Below, one piece after another: positions 4,178-6,202 of a stretch of DNA of 6,202 nt; position 1 is the first letter of the stretch; the number at the start of each line of letters is the position of its first letter. The notes under the pieces were generated by a model that had not been told where the DNA came from, did not search any database, and saw only the letters and a program-made list of their open reading frames with translations. Position numbers and translations under genes: made by a program. Source of the DNA: Nitrospirota bacterium (GTDB taxonomy: Bacteria > Nitrospirota > CAKKRA01 > 9FT-COMBO-42-15); contig JAHFEP010000176.1 in the NCBI GenBank assembly GCA_023248415.1, forward strand, positions 1 through 6,202. The letters are read 5' to 3'.

Positions 4178-6202
4178 TTATTTTAATTCCTTAAGCATCT
4201 TCTTTGCCTCTTCTGAACCAGCGTATTTATCATCTATTTTTAAAGATGCAAGAAGCTCCTTCTTTGCAAGCTCCTTATCACCCTTCTTAAAATATGCCAT
4301 GCCAAGATGATAGCGTATTATAGGATTGTTGGGCTGCTTTTCAGCGCTCTCTTTTAAATGCGATACAGCCATAAGATATGCATTTTTCTTGTAGTATATC
4401 CAGCCCAATGTGTCAGAAACAGAAGGGTCATCAGGCAGCGCCTCTTTGGCTGTTTCAGCAAGCGGGAGCGCTGCGTCTGCATTCCCCTCTTTTTCAGCAT
4501 ATATCCATGCCAGATTGTTTGCTGCTGGAGCAAATTTTGGGTTTATCTCTAATGCCTTTTTATAATTGTCTTTTGCCTCTTTTATCTTGCCCTGCTTCTC
4601 ATAGATAATACCTAACAACATATAGGGTTGGAGGAGCTTGGGATTGGCCCTGATTGCTTCATTATACTGCTTTATTGCCTCATCAAATGCCCCCTTCTGA
4701 GAATATATCCCGCCGAGGTCAATGTATGCATCTACAAGGTCATTTTTAAGATGAATCGCCTTTTTAAGGGATTCTTCGGCTTTATCAAATTCCTTAGTTG
4801 TAACATAAATTCTTCCCAGAAGATTATATATAAAGGGGTTATCTGGCATCTGCTTTAACTGTGCCATAACCCTGTCAACAGCCTTTTTGGGTTCTTTATT
4901 AATAAGATGAATTGCGCTAACCATGCCGAGGACATCTATAAGGTTCGGATTTAAGGAGAGCGCCTTCTCAAATTGAATAATTGCAGCGCTGTTATTCTTT
5001 TTCATCTGATGAACAAGCCCAAGCCTTGCATACCCTCTCGGATCCTTTGGCGCATTTTTAATTGCCTTTTCAAAATAGGCCTTAGCATCATCCGGTTTTT
5101 GCTGTTGGAGCTTTATATCGCCTGCAATAAGATTGGCGCCAGGATGATCAGGAAGCCTTTTAAGCGCCTTCTGCACCTCTGTCTGCGCCAATTCATAATC
5201 CCTAAAACCCAGATAGATGGCGGACAGGGCAAGCCGTGCGCTATCAAGGTTGGGATTCAGCTTAATAGCCTCCCCCAATTCAGTTTTTGCTGTCTGGAGA
5301 TTTCCGCTTGCCTGATATGCAAGTCCAAGGTAATAATGTGCATTAGCAAGATTCGGCTCATTAGCAACTGATGATTTAAGATCCTCTATTGCATCATTTA
5401 TCTTATTTTCTCCGAGACGCAGCCTCCCTCTCAAATAAAGGCCGTATGCATCCTTTGGATGCCTCTTTAGTATTGCTTCAATATAAGTTTCAGCCTCTTT
5501 ATCCTTCTTTTCATCAAGCAAGAGCTCAGCAAATCTTCTTTGGAGCACTACTGCGTCAGGCTTCTTCTCCAAGCCCTTTTTAAAGGCAGCCTGACCATCC
5601 TGCATCCTGCCGGTTGCAAGATAAAACTCTCCGAGCATGATATAGCCATTGGGATTGTCAGGCTTTAAGGCTATTATAGACTCATAGGTCTTTTCAGCCT
5701 CCTTTAGTCTTTTTGTTGCAATATAAAAACTTGCAAGCATAAGGCGGATATCAGGAGCGTCTGGTTTGAGTTCAATTGCCTTTTTTAATTCATTCTCTGC
5801 ATCTGATACTTTCCTCTGCCCTGTGTAAAGATTGGCAAGGGCTATATGCGGTTCAACAGCATCTTTTTTAACTGCAATGGCCTTTTTATATGTCTTTTCT
5901 GCAGACGCCATATCATTTTTTGCCATATATATGCTGGCTGCTGCCATGTAAGGCTTTATTGAATCAGGGTTTGCCTTTAGCGCCTCTTCTATCATTGCTA
6001 TTGCCTTGCCAAATTCCTTTTTCCCTGCAAGGGCAGCAGCCACGAGAATCTTTGCATCTATATTATTCGCCTCTTTTTTTAAAATAAAATCTGCCTTTTC
6101 CTTTGCCTTTTCAAAATCACCTGAAAGCAGATAAAACTCGCCGACCTTTAACTGCGCATCCATCAGGTTTGGATCAAACTCAACAGCCTTGTTAAGCTCC
6201 TG
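4178..6202 (-). CDS. Long tetratricopeptide-repeat protein, PrsT-like (5'-truncated by the window edge)
   Basis: 674 residues are visible and the frame stays open to the right edge. Thirteen codons before the Met at 6163 continue the repeat (ELNKAVEFDPNL), so that Met is internal and the true start lies outside. Roughly nineteen full 34-residue TPR units follow in register, each with the A-x-YxxLGxxYxxxGxxxxAxxxYxxAIxxxP pattern. One has a single-residue insertion (near NNLAWIYAEKEGNADAALPL). The end is a short helix (YAGSEEAKKMLKELK). TPR solenoids are protein-docking scaffolds. The NNLAWIYAEKEG...DTLGWIYYKK...IRYHLGMAYFKKGDKELAKKEL ending is like PrsT, the TPR lipoprotein of PEP-CTERM/exosortase exopolysaccharide loci. 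A lipobox would be in the missing N-terminus, so the family assignment is tentative. Near-identical spacing and few insertions suggest a functional gene. Confidence 0.82.
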   Translation of the reverse strand, partial: QELNKAVEFDPNLMDAQLKVGEFYLLSGDFEKAKEKADFILKKEANNIDAKILVAAALAGKKEFGKAIAMIEEALKANPDSIKPYMAAASIYMAKNDMASAEKTYKKAIAVKKDAVEPHIALANLYTGQRKVSDAENELKKAIELKPDAPDIRLMLASFYIATKRLKEAEKTYESIIALKPDNPNGYIMLGEFYLATGRMQDGQAAFKKGLEKKPDAVVLQRRFAELLLDEKKDKEAETYIEAILKRHPKDAYGLYLRGRLRLGENKINDAIEDLKSSVANEPNLANAHYYLGLAYQASGNLQTAKTELGEAIKLNPNLDSARLALSAIYLGFRDYELAQTEVQKALKRLPDHPGANLIAGDIKLQQQKPDDAKAYFEKAIKNAPKDPRGYARLGLVHQMKKNNSAAIIQFEKALSLNPNLIDVLGMVSAIHLINKEPKKAVDRVMAQLKQMPDNPFIYNLLGRIYVTTKEFDKAEESLKKAIHLKNDLVDAYIDLGGIYSQKGAFDEAIKQYNEAIRANPKLLQPYMLLGIIYEKQGKIKEAKDNYKKALEINPKFAPAANNLAWIYAEKEGNADAALPLAETAKEALPDDPSVSDTLGWIYYKKNAYLMAVSHLKESAEKQPNNPIIRYHLGMAYFKKGDKELAKKELLASLKIDDKYAGSEEAKKMLKELK

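Noticed and set aside
4358..6087. Several plus-strand open frames of 64-132 codons opposite the TPR gene.
   Set aside because: They are antisense shadows of a strongly periodic coding sequence. Their translations are Cys/Leu-rich with no domain, ribosome site or signal.

Overview
The window looks like accessory chromosomal DNA from a Gram-negative bacterium of moderate-to-low GC. The evidence is an outer-membrane beta-barrel protein ending in an aromatic residue, Sec signal peptides, and C-terminal membrane-anchor sorting signals. The long TPR protein resembles PrsT of exosortase (PEP-CTERM) loci. A Nitrospirota- or Desulfobacterota-like origin is a guess; nothing in the window fixes the taxon. 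No rRNA, tRNA, CRISPR array or transposase gene was seen.

Layout. Positions 1-181 are non-coding and hold an intrinsic terminator (138-178, minus). A minus-strand gene (182-1240) encodes an exported beta-sandwich (concanavalin A/LamG-like) protein with a glycine-rich linker and a C-terminal Cys/TM/Arg-Arg sorting signal. Its leader (about 1414-1241) resembles a cyclic di-GMP-I (GEMM) riboswitch whose 3' strand overlaps a strong intrinsic terminator just before the ribosome binding site. A hicB-hicA toxin-antitoxin pair (1902-1423, minus) lies directly upstream of the leader, with no visible terminator between. Next come a 14-bp-stem hairpin (2020-2052) and an open but headless fragment of a Calx-beta surface protein (2463-2119, minus). 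That fragment carries the same class of C-terminal sorting signal as the first gene.

From about 2514 the plus strand has an extended -10 promoter, a leader with a strong hairpin and CCCTATA-type tandem repeats, and a gene (2640-4172) for an envelope protein. That protein joins a periplasmic TolB/CsgG-like and FlgT-C-like part to a C-terminal outer-membrane barrel. Converging on it with a 5-nt gap is the 3' part of a very long TPR gene (4178 to beyond the right edge, minus), most like PrsT.

How the parts may work together (inference). The window reads as a cell-surface region: two proteins sharing a sorting tag, an outer-membrane protein, and a TPR protein of the kind found with exosortase/exopolysaccharide systems. 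One tagged protein appears to be under c-di-GMP control, which fits surface attachment or biofilm functions. The hicBA pair and the gene remnant suggest local rearrangement.
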